DNA from: Multifurca ochricompacta
Taxonomy: Eukaryota > Basidiomycota > Agaricomycetes > Russulales > Russulaceae
NCBI GenBank assembly: GCA_022496185.1
Contig: WTXG01000014.1
Span: 310,001 to 374,000 of the forward strand
Length of the DNA: 64,000 nucleotides
Reading direction: 5' to 3'
Part shown: piece by piece, positions 35,139 to 47,933 of the stretch
Numbering within the stretch: the stretch's first letter is position 1
How the letters are laid out: each line of letters begins with the position of its first letter
The notes under the pieces: model-generated
What the model was told of the DNA's origin: nothing
Database searches by the model: none
The model's input: only the letters and a program-made list of their open reading frames with translations
Made by a program: the position numbers and the translations under genes

Positions 35139-35854
35139 AGATATCTTACTAGCGTGTGGGAAATGAACGCATTGGTATTTTTTTTTAACCCCCCCCCCGG
35201 TTTTCATGCCGCGCGTAGGGTAATATCGTCCAAGAGTGATCGTATCTATGTACAGGTACCTCCCAGATACTAAGGGAATTAAATAGCGAAGCGCGTATGG
35301 TTGTAGTGCCCGTCCTCGGGTATGCTCGCCATCATCCGAGACGACCGGCCCGTTGTCTCCTTTTTCATAAGCAATGAATGAAGGTATAGTAATGTATGTA
35401 CTTAGCGGTGAGATCCAAAATGCATTAGTATCCCTTCATCCCTTCCACCTTTCATGCTATCGACTGCCTGCTAGCTGCTTTAAGACTGTATGTATCTACG
35501 TTTGTATATGCCCTTGGTATTATGTGGATTTTACGTGTTTATCAAGGCATCTTTTCTAGAGTGGTACAATGTTACCTGTGGGCGCTCCGTACTCATTGTT
35601 TGGATGCCCATCGTATGGGGATATTGTCGATCTATTAAAAAAGATTCCTGTGATTCCTGTGGCTCATTCGATGTAATTACAAAAAGAGTTCTGATCATGT
35701 AAGTGCTACAGTGAAGTATTGCAAATACTTCTACTCGAGACCTTACTCAATATCCGAGAGCAAGAGCTCTAGCACACCTCTCTCTCCTGATAACTTGACG
35801 TCCGTCCGGCAATGTCTAGTAATATACTATGCAACACTCCCAATAATGGGAGCC
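35139..35854. other. Intergenic, no gene seen
   Basis: Convergent 3' flanks of two genes. Composition is AT-leaning; no recognisable feature. Confidence 0.45.
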
Positions 35855-37257
35855 TTATGCTTCACATGTATTGTAAGCATTTTTATGCATGTCGTATCCC
35901 TTCTGAGTTGATGGACAATCTGGTGACGGCATGGAATCAATCCCACATTCTGCGCCGTCCCCGGTCACTAGCGCGACGCCCACTTCGCCATCACCATCGT
36001 ACGGGTTGCGCGATGCGTGTGCAAGCGTGAAGCTGACTGTGCGCGTAAGTGTGGAGTTCGCTACAGCATTCCTGTCAAACTTTATCCCCGTGTCAACGAC
36101 AGGTCCCTGAATATGGTCCTGAGTCAAATTCAGCGATACGAGCACGATTATTAACGTTGGGTATATTCCCTTAGGAAAAAAAAGAAGTCCGGGATCAGCG
36201 GGTTCCTATCTTTGCGACGAAAACGGTAGGGACAACCTCACCGTGAGCTGACCGATGATGCTAAGGCAGACGTGCGCGGCGGGGGATCCAGAGAGGATAA
36301 AGCAGAGCAGGAGCAACCATGTCAGGCAGTATAACCCACCTGACTCGATCAGAATCTTGAGCAGGCGACGATATTGAACTGTGCCGTGACTCGCGGCTGT
36401 ACCGTGATGCTCCAGTTTTTTCATCGAGAAGTGCAACGCGCTAAGAATAGGTTCGAGGCCGCGTGAAATACACGAAAGCTAGGACGCACCAGACGCGCCA
36501 TAAGACGAGTGTAGTAGCGGCGACATTGGTTGCGAGTGTGAGACAGGGTAACACAATCATAGACTTCTCGAACAGGGTTAGATAGTTCGGGTCGGTCGAC
36601 GCCCGGCTCTGCGCGAAGGCCATGCCAAATGACGAGACTATGGAGGAGTCAGCGAAGGGCTGGTGCGGATGTAAGCCCGATTCATACAGGCAACGCCTAA
36701 CAGGAAGGCAAGTGGGATAATCACCACGTAAAGCTGGCGACCCCATACAACCCAGGCCCTCCAGATGACAATAGAGTCGCCCAGGACGGACTAGGGGGAT
36801 GTTCAGTGTCTAACTTATGTATTGGAGACCAACAAATGGGCGTACGTTGATCCCCTGACAGATAATCTGCGTTGTCGTCTTCGCGCTCCAGAGGTCGATG
36901 ACAATGCCAGGGTATTTTTGCGGATTGAGGACCCCATCTGAGACGAGTACACAGTCCAACGCAAAGTAGGTCGTCGAGACACCGAACATGACAATTGTCA
37001 GCACCATCATAACGATGGTCGTGACCGTCCTCTCTCTCCGAATGCTGGCAGTGGGTGGGGTGAGGTGCTGTTATGGGGACTTCAAGTCATTTGGAGCAAC
37101 GTACAGTAAGTGGATGGCTGTGAATGTCAGGATTATGTACACGCCTAGGTAAGCAGGCCGTGAGCACAACCGGACGCAAACGAAAACATTGATGCTCACC
37201 GAAAAAACATGCGCTGGAAACGATACCCGCGAAGTAAAACGCGGAAAGGGACGACAT
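35855..37257 (-). CDS. Seven-helix membrane protein, Agaricomycete type
   Basis: The start MSSLSAFYFAGIVSSACFF at 37257 lies in the first helix. Later exons give GVYIILTFTAIHLL, RRERTVTTIVMMVLTIVMFG then VSTTYFALDCVLV, SVLGDSIVIWRAWVVWGRQL, IIPLAFLLGV, LPCLTLATNVAATTLVLWRV W, and GLYCLTWLLLLCFIL ahead of IYPTLIIVLVSLNLTQDHIQ. The DSIVIWRAWVVW helix and the YPTLIIVLV helix are hallmarks of a large mushroom-forming-fungus family without known function. A hydrophilic C-terminal tail follows with the stop at 35855. Seven or more exons; a receptor-like role is conceivable but unproved. Confidence 0.72.
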
Positions 37258-38900
37258 TGCAGGTTGCTTGACGGAAAGACTATCCGTCTGATGGGTGTTA
37301 TATACACTTGTTGCATGGCACATTCGTCACAACTAATGCAACGGAAGAAGTGGACCTGGGCGCTTGTCCACGAGGTAGATTGTAAATGATTGTACCATCC
37401 CCTTCAGTGGCGTTTGTGGTGCGTTCCTCGGAAAGGTCAAAGAGCGAAGACAAATTCCGTTTATGTCAGGGGGGATTTTTAGGGATCTTGGCACTCTGCT
37501 TGGCTTTGGGCCCGGTAGCTATGACGGCGCCCGCTGTTGCTATCAACGTTGACGACTTGGATCTTCGACCTAATTGCCTCAATTGAACGAGTTTCAGGCT
37601 CTCGATATGAGAGCCTCGAATCAAACGAATTAATTGAAGGCCCAGTTGTGCAGTCTCAGCTGATTTGACACGTAAACAAATACTCTGTTAGCTGCGGTGT
37701 TCAATCCGCCATAGTAGACAAGGCAATGATGGGCCACTAACTAGAGTCGAGAAAGCGGCAATTGGGATTAAGGCGCGGTTTAAAACTTGAAGTCCGAGTC
37801 CAACATAATGCCTATGACCCTAGCTAGAAGGAAATTGCTGTGAGATGGCTTAACATGCTTTTTGGGTTAGGACTTTCGTGGGCATTCAGGCATTACGGGA
37901 GTTGGGCTCCTCAGTGCCAGCGGTGGGTATCGAATGGCAATGAGTGAAAGCACAGTCTCAATGTTGATTCCCTGGGTTATTCGAACGTCAACGAGAGCTT
38001 AAGAGAAACCGGTGAGTGTGAGAGATAAAAGTGGTAGATGTTAATATACATTTCCGGTGTGTCCAAGACTTGTTACTGGTTACTGCTGAGTGCATTACCC
38101 ATAGCCTGATGGGCGGTTCCATTATTCCATGAAAAAATTCTGCCCAAAGAACCAGAAAGGACCGAGGTTTAGTGAGTTTCAACAACCCATGCTAACCGAT
38201 GAGCAGGAATGCGGATACGCGGCTGAAATTGGATGGGAATCGAACTTGATCAGCCTATAGATTGGGCAAATCAGTTGAGCTGAGCGGTTGTGGCGTCGTA
38301 CAGTACAGAGACAGAGATAGTCTAGTCTAGCCAAGCAGTTTGGAGATGACATGGATGGGATGTTTGGTGTGCAGATAAGGAACACCAGAGCCAGAGAGAC
38401 ATTCTATGGAAAATATCGATATTATAGAGACCAAGACCAAGACTAAGACCAAGATGTTGCACTACCGTCTCTTGTCTCCTCTTCTCCGTCTCGTATCCGT
38501 ATCCGTATTGTGCAGACACCGCATTCTTATTCAATTCAACACTCATCCACTACTACTCCATGGAGCAGCAGCAATCCAGGACTAACCCAGACTCACTCAG
38601 CTTTCCAACTTCCGTATGCTTTCCTTTTACTTATTCGATCCGTTACACTTCCGACTACTCACCTCAGTTCCAGGCTAAAACCCGCTTCATTTCTAAAGGG
38701 CTTGGTAGCGCTTACCGTCGTATTGGAGCAAAGCTCAGACAAGCACGATCAATGGACTTGGGCCAACATAAGCCTTTATATCTCTAAATTCCCATTCCGA
38801 TGCTCCTCCTCCCGAAACTTATCATGTTCCACGACGCACAGACTCCCCAATTTCTACATACTCCGAGAGCTCTCCTGAAATTAGTCAAAGAAAAGTGAAT
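37258..38900. other. Intergenic, no gene seen
   Basis: Upstream flanks of two divergent genes 1.6 kb apart. A 122-codon + strand frame at 38510-38878 immediately precedes the PH-domain gene and could be leader or an unrecognised first exon; nothing else is supportable. Confidence 0.4.
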
Positions 38901-41613
38901 ATGCAAGTCGAGCGAACTGCCCGATCCTTTCCGAACAAGTTTACTCAACAACCAACCACCCATGATTTCCCCCTGACCGTGCCGAGCCGGAGAGTGGCCT
39001 CTACCCCCTTCACCTCACGATCTCAACTACTCTTGGATAAACTTGTGTCGTCGAGCTTGCCAGGTAGTTCTGGTTCGCATACTTCCCTCGCAAGTTTACG
39101 CATGAGTGTGCCTGCAAACGAGCGTGATCATGATCATGCGAATGCGGGAGCAATTGCGGCTCGTCCTACTATGACAACTGACCCAACCTCCCAACCACTT
39201 CCCAGGTCTCAACAATCTCTTACCTTACCTCCCTTACCTCCCTTGCCTCCCTTGCCTCCTTCTCCTACTTCCCCACCTGGTCGTCCGAGGGCATATACAA
39301 CACCTCAACCTCTAGTGTCAAGCTTACAAGGCAAGGATGCGGACTCTTCAGACGTCCCATCGGAGGGACAAGGCCCCAAGGCCCCACCTCCTCCCACCGA
39401 CCGAGCGACGCGCCATCCTGCCAGTTTGACCCCTGGTCCTCCATCTTACCGGCCAGCCGCCACTCACCTTGTTTCATTACCCCCTCTCCCATCCAAGTTC
39501 TCTATCGAGGGGGTGTCAGCACGCCTGTCCCCTGCCATCGTCACGCGACAACCACAGCATCCCATTCTGACGCTTCCTCCCATATCCTCAACATCATCCC
39601 CGACAAACGTCTCGCGTCGTCAGCGCTCGCAGTCGTTACTGAGCCTGCCTGCCTTGCCTATGGAAGGCTCAGAAGACCTCGAACCCGCGGAGCACGATAA
39701 TGCATCACTAGATGATCTTGATGAGGAAGAAGAAGGCTTAGTGGATGAGTACGAAGAACCTGCAGAGGCTGATCACCTGTATACGCCTAGCGAAGATGGA
39801 GAAAGCACCCCCAGTCGACGTTCATCTCTCACTTTCCCGACGTCAGATCCGGGCAACAACCTCCCAGTGATTGAGGTTTCTCCATTAGACATGTCCTTCT
39901 TAGACAGCAACGCGAGTAGCACTCTTCGGCAGGATGACAAGACCCCAAGCGACCCCCGGATGAGGGACTACTTTTCATCGAAGTATCCCGAGCCAGGCTC
40001 AAGCCGCATTCCATTGTTAGATTCCCAGCAGTTCCCTGCCGCTTGGACTTCTGCGCGCACCTCTCCAGTACTGCCTTCCACAACACCTCCCCTTACTATT
40101 TTGGCCACAGCATGGCCGACAGCATCGCGGGCTATGCATACGCCGTCTACACCCTCTATCAACCCACGGACCAGCATGTACCACCTAGCCTCGCGCAGCC
40201 TAATTGACATGTCCGAGATTCTAAAAATAGAGCAACGCACGCCGGAGGTAGCAGCTAAGACGCCAAAGAGCCCCGTGCGCATCCCCGCCCCCCAAGCCGA
40301 TACTGCTACCGCGGGTGCAACCCCAAGCGAGCCGGACGTCTTTTTGGGGCCATCCCTCCGCCGGCGACTCTCGATGCCGACTTTCGGCCCCTCCTCTGCA
40401 CCACCTCCTTACCCGCAGTTCCGCTTTGGTGAGCGCGGTCCAACAATCCAGCCCCGCGACGAGGAGGGCTGTGAGTGTCTTCCGCGCTACACGAACGATA
40501 TTTACTTGCGTGCGGTCATGCCTCGCAAGATGGAATTCTCTGCGCCTGGAGTTCAGGCACGTGACCGAAAGTGGCGTCGCACTCTCTGCGTTCTGGAAGG
40601 TACCGCGTTCCGCGTGTACGAGTGTCCGCCTGCGGCTGCAAGGAAGGGCCTCATTGGGAACTGGTGGGAGAAGACGGTCGGTGTAGGTGACATTGCTACA
40701 TCACCAGTACCAGCGAGCCCTACCACTGCCCAGGCAAAGAAGGAAAAGGAGCGCGAACGCGAGGCTCGGCGGGCAAAACTGGACGGCGCTGATAGTACCC
40801 TTGTTCACACCCCCACTGCTCCCACATCTCCCACGTCACAGATAGCCGATGGAGAAGAGGCTCCGCGCTCACCAACAACAGCCCGCTCGCGGCTGCTGCC
40901 ATCTAACTTTCGTAGGAGGAATCGCGCGGAGAGTAGCGATCGTTCGGCGTCGCGCTCTGAGGGTGTCACTCGTCGCTCGTTCTCTTCTCTGCAAAACAAT
41001 GCGTCGGACTCGGGTCCTGGTTCCGGCTCGTCCCTACCTACCTCCACGAGCTGGCCAAATCCGGACATGGCTACTGAGCTTGCCTCTCATGTAACTGGTA
41101 CATCGCGCACACTTCGTACGCCGCGCGGAAAACGGCGGCACTTGTGGGTCGAAGACCCATCTGTCCCCCTCCCACAGCCTCAGGACTTATTGCACGCATA
41201 TGCATTGCAACATGCGGAGAGCGGCCTGGGGAGCGATTACGTGAAGCGGCGGAATGTCATCCGTATCCGCCTGGAGGGACAGCAGTTTCTCCTGCAGGCC
41301 CGGGACGTGTCCAGTGTCGTGGATTGGATCGAGGTGCGTCTCCCATTCGGTGACGAATTTGTGGGAAAGCTGACGGTACCGCATCTTCCTGGTGCAGGGT
41401 TTCCAGGCTGCCGCCAACATCGCGCTGGACTTGGACGAGCGACCCATGCCAAAGGGTCCTTTGTTTCCACGGTGGGTTCTGTCACGCCGCTCTTACGCCA
41501 ACTCCGTTCTTATTCACTCATCCGTCTACGCACCTTTCTATTTACTCAGGCGTCGGAGGCGCCGCAATCGCGCTCAAGGCAATTCATCATCTAACACCGG
41601 GGCTACTGCATGA
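38901..41613 (+). CDS. Large disordered protein with C-terminal split PH domain
   Basis: A first exon of about 2.4 kb starts at ATG 38901 ([12 protein letters not shown]). Two introns (41335-41398 and 41475-41550) follow, and the protein ends at 41613 with about 855 residues. Residues 1 to about 530 are Pro/Ser/Thr-rich with runs of [10 protein letters not shown] and an acidic patch ([18 protein letters not shown]). A pleckstrin-homology-like domain begins about residue 540: [38 protein letters not shown], is interrupted by roughly 190 low-complexity residues, and resumes with [41 protein letters not shown]. The basic tail [11 protein letters not shown] follows. A membrane-recruited scaffold is likely; the true function is unknown. 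An earlier coding exon cannot be excluded. Confidence 0.8.
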
Positions 41614-42149
41614 TTTTACGACCCACTTATGTTCTGCATTTCTTCCCACTTTTTTTTCCGTACTCATGAGTCACGCCGTTATCCATCACCCAGAGCATGG
41701 AAGCCTTCCAATAGCTGAGTTTGTCGACGAACGAGGAGTTATTTGAGGTGGCTGCCAATGTACCCGGACATGTTTTTTTCACAGGTACTAGACTGGTTCG
41801 GTATTTTCACTCTTTTCGATGCTTTATCATTGTACTCTACCTTCACCCCAACTCTTGCCCACAGTGTTGCCTACCACGCTCACGTAGATTTTTTTTTATA
41901 TGCAAACATGTCCCCTTTCACGACCGCTACGTATACGATTCGTTCCCGTTAAATGCATACAGTAGTGTTCTTCATCAAGTTCACGGGTCAATGCGGTCAC
42001 GGCTTCCCCTTGTTCATCACCTCTTGCTCGTGCATGACTCGTAGGCAATACAGACTTGACACATCGAAATTGTGACGGGCATTACTACATTCTTGTCTCG
42101 GTTTAATCTTTATACGGAGGATGCTGGAAGAGCGCATTAGTAGTCGACG
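41614..42149. other. Intergenic, no gene seen
   Basis: Convergent 3' flanks; T-runs and CT-rich stretches but nothing recognisable. Confidence 0.4.
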
Positions 42150-42795
42150 ACCGTCACTTGACAAAAAAGGGGACAGGGTAAGGAAGAGCATATAAAGGGG
42201 GGAACCACTCGCCTTTTTCGCATTCACCAAATCGTCACCGCGGCCGCGCTCCGGCACAGGATGCATCATCGCACCGTTCTCCTTACAGAGCGCGGTACCA
42301 CCAGAGGCAAAGGTGTGGTGCTGGGACCGCCCCGGTTCGGAGTTTGGCATGTCCAAGGGGAGCGTGCGTGGCTCCGTGCGTGGCTCGACGGTGCTCGCAT
42401 CGCGCGCATTCTGGTGCGTCGTGCTGGACCCCGCGTCGCGCACGGGGTTAACGGCCTGCAAAATTCGGTACTCCCCTGTGCAAACCGAGCGGGAACGGCA
42501 GAGGCATAGAGATGGTGTTCGCGAGTCAGTGAAAGGGATGTGATTAATTTGATCTAATTAAAAAAAAAAGTGCCTTACAGCTTGGGAGCGCCCCCCTTTC
42601 ACCGGGCTCGCGGCTAGCTTTGCGAGATTGCTTTATGATCATGTAGTACCATACGCCTCCGAATGTCGCGCCGAGGATAGCAGCGCTTCCTAGAAGGATT
42701 CTCCCAGGTCGAGAAGGTAAAGATGGAATGGGATTCACGTGATTGGTGTTGGTGTGAGGCTGCTGAGCAAGGTTTCTGGTTCTAGACCTAGACAT
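42150..42795 (-). CDS. Small single-pass membrane protein, unknown
   Basis: Exon 1 starts at ATG 42795 (MSRSRTRNLAQQPH) and holds one hydrophobic helix, RILLGSAAILGATFGGVWYYM, ending in basic residues, which fits a mitochondrial or ER single-pass protein. A second open frame (about 42461 downward; VRDAGSSTTHQNARD, PRTLPLDMPNSEPGRSQHHT) has the hydrophilic composition of a soluble tail. The splice between them is uncertain: the obvious donor (GT at CAAGCT|GTAAGG) and acceptor (TTTTGCAG) give a frame that stops after three codons, so either an alternative site is used or the gene is shorter or broken. The left end is approximate. Confidence 0.45.
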
Positions 42796-43079
42796 AGCAG
42801 CCTGCTAGCTAGATAGGTGTAGCGTGTATGTGTGGTAAGTCTGTAAGGTCGGTCTCCCGTAGCACGTTACACACAGGGGTGACTTATGACGTCGATATGA
42901 TGTGGGGTGAGAGGGAGGGAGAGATCAATCATCTCTCACTCTTTTTTCGGAACGGAAGTAACGAAGATGGAAGAAGTGGAAGAAGGAAATAAAATAAAAT
43001 AAAATGAAATAAAGCTATCATCGAGCCAGGGCAATGGCCAATCTATTGCCGAGGTATGCCGGGAACACGTTCGACGACC

Positions 43080-43396
43080 TTAAGGCGCATCGCACTTCGA
43101 GTTGGAAATGTGGGAGCCATGGAGAGGGTTCGGGCTTAAAGGGTGCTCTTTTCTAAGCGCCTGCTGAGGCGGTGCCTCGTCTCGGGCGATACGTTCTCTC
43201 CCTATTGGGTACCGACGCCATGAAAAAGAATGATGAACAAGCGAGGGGTGTCAATACCATATCACTGACAATATAGCTTAGTACTCGGCCTCTCACCACT
43301 GATATCCTGCTGCCGCCGTCGTTCAACGATGTTCTGTTTTGCAAAATAAAAGGTCACACCAGCTACGGTAATAAGGCTAACCCAGCCAATGACCAT
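43080..43396 (-). CDS. Small mitochondrial-type membrane protein, DUF4748-like
   Basis: Two exons (43297-43396 and 43080-43201), joined by a 95-nt GTGAGA...CAATAG intron, give a 73-residue protein. It begins MVIGWVSLITVAGVTFYFAK, a single membrane helix with aromatic end, followed at once by the basic QNIVERRRQQDISG and then RERIARDEAPP. This W-(helix)-YFAK-x-x-I-x-x-x-RR pattern is how I remember the fungal DUF4748 proteins. The frame closes to the TAA at 43080-43082 only with this splice. It would be missed by length-limited gene calling. Function unknown. Confidence 0.65.
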
Positions 43397-43600
43397 GCTC
43401 TTGGGTTATTCATAGTGAATGCGTTGGGTAGTGCCTAAAGCAAAGCAAGTAAGATTGAGAGTGAGTTGCAGTTGTGTATGTAGTGGGAAGTAGAAGTGAT
43501 AGTGGTTGAGATATCAATCACCTCGCGCTATGATCACGTGTAGTTGGATCCGCCCGTGACCGCCGGCTGTGGCAAGTTTGGTATTTCTTATTCTTTCTCT

Positions 43601-43650
43601 ATCTCTGTCTGTCTCTGTCTCTGTCTGTCTCTGTCTCTGTCTCTCTCCGT
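43601..43650 (+). repeat. TCTGTC/TC microsatellite
   Basis: Interspersed CTCTGT and CTGT units form about 50 bases of pure pyrimidine-rich repeat. Confidence 0.85.
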
Positions 43651-45380
43651 CTGATAATATGTAGGTTGTGGTGTGAGTGTAGTACGAAATGTGGAGACGA
43701 GTTGAGTTGACATTTGATTACACTACATCCACATCATGTGTGCGTCCACATGGCCCTAGATCCAGGTTCTCGGCCGCTTCAGGACGCACCGCACAACTAC
43801 TATCATTATCTCCAATCGCTACGTCTGTTTCGGTTGTGCGGTTGTGCATGGCGTGCAAGTAAAGAAGCCTAGCCCAGCCCAATCCGGCCCCCATCAGAGT
43901 CGATCACTCCGTCAAGCGAGAGTTATCACCACTGCCACCCACCCGCCGACATCAGTCAACCTCCGTCAATGTGCTGTACTCTCCTCTTTCAGGCTCTCAA
44001 CCTCCCTTTATGCATTCGTCACGTCCCACAGGCAGCAGGCACGCGTCGAAAGATGGAGATCTGCTTCTGCTTCACTGACTTTTATCATCAGACCCATGCA
44101 TGACAGGCTTCGTACCCAATTTATATCATCTCCTCCCATTTAATGTCCGTCACCTTTGCTTCAGCCGTTGATTTACGGATCGGAAATGTTACTGGTATCT
44201 CTGGCTTTTTGGTCTTTCGCCCCCCTTCCTGGAAGATGCGACTTTTTTGCGGCCGGGTCATTTCAGCATTCTCAAGAATACCTGACCTGTGAGTATCTCT
44301 TTATACCCTCTGCCCTAAGTTGTCATTAGCTAGTTCTCATACTGTCTCTATGAAGCGCGCTGTGAGGGTTCTTCACCGACACATATAGGTCTGACTCGAC
44401 CGGTCCAAATATTCCAGAATGGTCGTTTCTAGTTGTGCCAGGAACCGCATAAAATCATCAAGAGGTCTGAATCGCATCACATTACGGAATAATCTAATGC
44501 CCACATCCGTCTTAAAAAAAAAAACTTGATCATGTCCTTCTCACTCTTGAGATATCTCCAGACTCTCAAAATAGTCGACTATGGTAATGACATTTACCGC
44601 TAGACGCCAGAACCAAGTTGTCGTCCACTGCGCAGCCATTGCTGTCACTTACGGACTCTACCAACCGAAGTTCGGCCGGGATACTGGCTTTTGCTGGCAG
44701 TGGGTCTTTGTTGTTGTTCTTCACGTCCAGTTCTGACTACATGACATGACTCCTTACATAGATCACCTCCCGTACATCCCCTTGTACTGTTGTGTTTATT
44801 GAAATTAAAACTATTGATTGGTTACATGTTCAAGCGCTCGTGTCATCAACCCCCCCCTGGGGGCCCCAGAACGAACGCCCCTATTTTCGACCTTGCTGTC
44901 TCTATCTTATCCATCCACCACGCCACTAGTACTTACACACACAGCCCCGCATCCGGGTTCGGTTCCCATGACCGCTCCTTTGTGGACTGGTCATTCTTTT
45001 TAACCCGCGCCGGGCGCATCACATCGGACATGTTGCTGTTATGAGCAAAGCGCAGTAAAGTACACAAACCTTGTAAGTTCTATACCTCCAATGAGGTCGT
45101 GCACATGCAACGCGCAGACACTTCCTTTGCATTGGAGCGCCTTTGCGCGCTTGTTCCGCTACTGCTGTCACTTAAGCACCCTCTTTGATGGCGCCGTATT
45201 TCTTTTTTGCCGGACTGCTGGCGCCGTGGGTACAGAAGGCTTCTGAAGTGGACTAGACAAGTCCTCCTCCACACGTACGCCCCACCTACATGAAGTAGCA
45301 GTTGTTAATTAACGCCAAAAAATGGGGGGTTAGGAAGGGATGAAGGTGGGAGCTTGAAGCCCAAGGGGGGAGAAGGAGGG

Positions 45381-45438
45381 GGGAGGGGAGGGGAGGGGAG
45401 AGGGGGAGTGTATTGAATTGAATTGAATTGAATTGAAT
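45381..45438 (+). repeat. GGGGA and adjacent TTGAA pentamer repeats
   Basis: Four GGGGA-type units (45381-45400) are followed within 15 bases by five TTGAA units (45413-45437). Confidence 0.9.
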
Positions 45439-47829
45439 AATAGATGATAGGCTGGCACTATCGGGAAGTTCTGGAGCTCTCTTCTCCGCGGTCGTCAATT
45501 GCTTCTTCTGAAGATAATACACGAGCCATTCGCTAGCCTATCGTGTTAAGTATTCGCTCGTACGGCATGGCGCATACATTTGTTCACTTGGACCTGCCAG
45601 GTTTGTGTATGCCCCCTCTTTCCCCCACCCCCCCCCCTTTCCCTCCCTCCCCCACCCCACCCCACCCCACGCGCTTCTTCAGCTACCGTGACCCGGTCTC
45701 GGTCCTCTCCTACTTGGCTTGGTCTAGAACATTCTCACCATTTACTCCGAACGGTAAGGTGACTCGTACATCTTTGCAGTCGGCGTGTGCGTCGATGACA
45801 CCACCCATTGATCAATCAGCCAAACTGAGAGGATACAGGAGATTTCTTTACCTTTCTCAAAGCGATGACGTTAGCCGCGATGCAACCCCGTTATCATTTT
45901 ATAGTGGCATAAAGGCGAGGCTCGTTTCGACACCGTCACCAGACAGATGCTTCACTTTCTCTTCTCGGATTAGGCAGCGAGCTCGTTAATTCATACTATA
46001 CTATCTTGCGAAATCGGACGTCTTTCACACACCCACACACAATGTTTCGGTTTCAATATACGCTCCTTCAACCTGTCAGGAACAAAGACACACGCATTAA
46101 ATATTATATGGATGTACATAATAAATGCCTCAGATTACGCCATGTAATGATAGGTACAGTACGGTACTGGAGAATAAACATATATTGACGCTCGTGATGA
46201 TGATGCAGGAGGAATCGGGGAGGGGCGTGTATAGTATACAGCCCTGGTGAGCAGGCGGTGATTGGAAAGGTGGAGGAAGGCAGGGTATTATGCGATAACT
46301 TGAAACGAGAGCTATGCAGGGCTTTTTGCAGATGGGAAGAGACAAAGGGAAGCCCAAGACGATAAAACGAAGACAGGTTTGAAAACTTTCCACAAACTAT
46401 ACATAGACCAGCAAATAGCGCGAGGAGAGGGGGAAAGAGGAATGGTGAGCCACTTGGAACTAGTACACAAGGCAGGGATAGATAAATGGGATGATGGGTG
46501 GGTGGTGGGTGGAAAAGGAGGCCCGTAACGGGCCACGGAAAGAGCGCGCGGCCATTGGTGGAACTGACGGCCCCTGGCGTCCTCTTATATTATTACTAAT
46601 AGAGGTTGGTTACCGCCAACTCCGACTTGTGATTTGTGTTGTTGTGATACTGACTGAGATACGATCGTGCGGCAAAATCATTCGGCGAAGGGCATCACAA
46701 AAAGATAATTTGCAGCTTTGAGAAAAAGACATGCATGAAAACTTCAGTTAGACGGTAAAAAAAAAAAAAGGGGTCCAAATAAGGTCTTCGAGAATGAGGT
46801 GACGTTAGCATTGCTTGCCGTGAATGTGACTTGTGGTTGAGAGGAGAGAGGAGAGAGAGACAAGGGAGGAGGCGCGGGGGGAAAAGGGAAAAGGAAATTG
46901 TCGCCAAAGACAACCATTTACTATTTGTTGTCCGTTTTCGCCGGTTTCACGGTCATGGCGATAAACACGAATAAACGGATGGTAGTGGTGAGTGGTGGAA
47001 GAGGGAAAAAGGGATAGTGAATGGGTGGATTGTATTGTATTGTATGATCCGCGCCATCGATATGGTTTCCTTTTCCCTAAAGGAGTTCAGCGGGCGTGTA
47101 TAATCACGTGCGTTTCGGGGTTACAAGAGGGCTCGAGGAGTTGTGGCGATAGGTGGTGACCACGCTGAGGCGATGCATGGCCATAGCTACGGCTACGGAA
47201 AACTATCGCCGCGCGACGTAGCGCCAATAAGAGCTATTGGGAGGCTGATCAAAAGAGAAGTGTCAGTGAATCCAGCGTGCCACACGAGCTAAGAGTGGGA
47301 AGAGGGGGCGGGGGTGGGGGTAAAAAGGTAATGAGGGTGGTGTTACTAACCTGGGTGCCAGGAGTCGATTGGTCTAGGTGGCATCGATGAGCGAACGAGA
47401 GAATGATGAAATACCGAGTAGAAACGTACGAGCACGAATACATTCCCAAATATCGACACCACGCCCTTTCGGGTCCCAAACCCCACATTGGGAGAACAGA
47501 TCCCAATGGATATTGAGCTCCCATATACGCGTTGCGTTACTGACGACAGCAGGCATAGTTGGTGAGGAAAGAGAAAAAAAATGAAAGGAGGAAAGGAAGT
47601 GAGAGAGAAAGAGGGGAGAGAAGACAAGTAAGACGTGTTGTGCTTTATATTCAAACAAACAAACAAACAAAGGGGAAAGAAAGAATACGCGGGGTACCGA
47701 GTGCTCGTGATGGCGATGGGACGGAGGAAAGGGATATTTATAAAGACCAGGCCAGTACTACTTGGAACGGAAGGGTCGGAAAGAAAGACCGCCGGCCGGA
47801 AAGGTCAAAGGGCTTAGAAGCAGAGATGG

Positions 47830-47933
47830 GAGATGAGAGATGAGAGATGAGAGATGAAAGATGAGAGATGAGGGAGATGTGGAGATTGGATAAAGCTCTT
47901 GGCTTGGCTTAGCTTAGCTTAGCTTAGCTTAGC
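47830..47933 (+). repeat. AGATGAG heptamer and TTAGC pentamer repeats
   Basis: About six AGATGAG copies (47830-47873) are followed by five TTAGC copies (47909-47933). Confidence 0.88.

Noticed and set aside
37386..37586. 66-codon frame with a hydrophobic segment upstream of the seven-helix gene
   Set aside because: Too short, isolated, on the opposite strand in what should be promoter DNA; no splice partners.
38215..38260. GGGAATCGAACTT as a possible T-arm of a - strand tRNA
   Set aside because: Flanking bases do not pair as a T stem and no D arm, anticodon arm or acceptor stem can be drawn.
45543..45989. 148-codon + strand frame in the gene-free block
   Set aside because: Pro/Ser runs from C-rich repeats and no similarity to any family I know.
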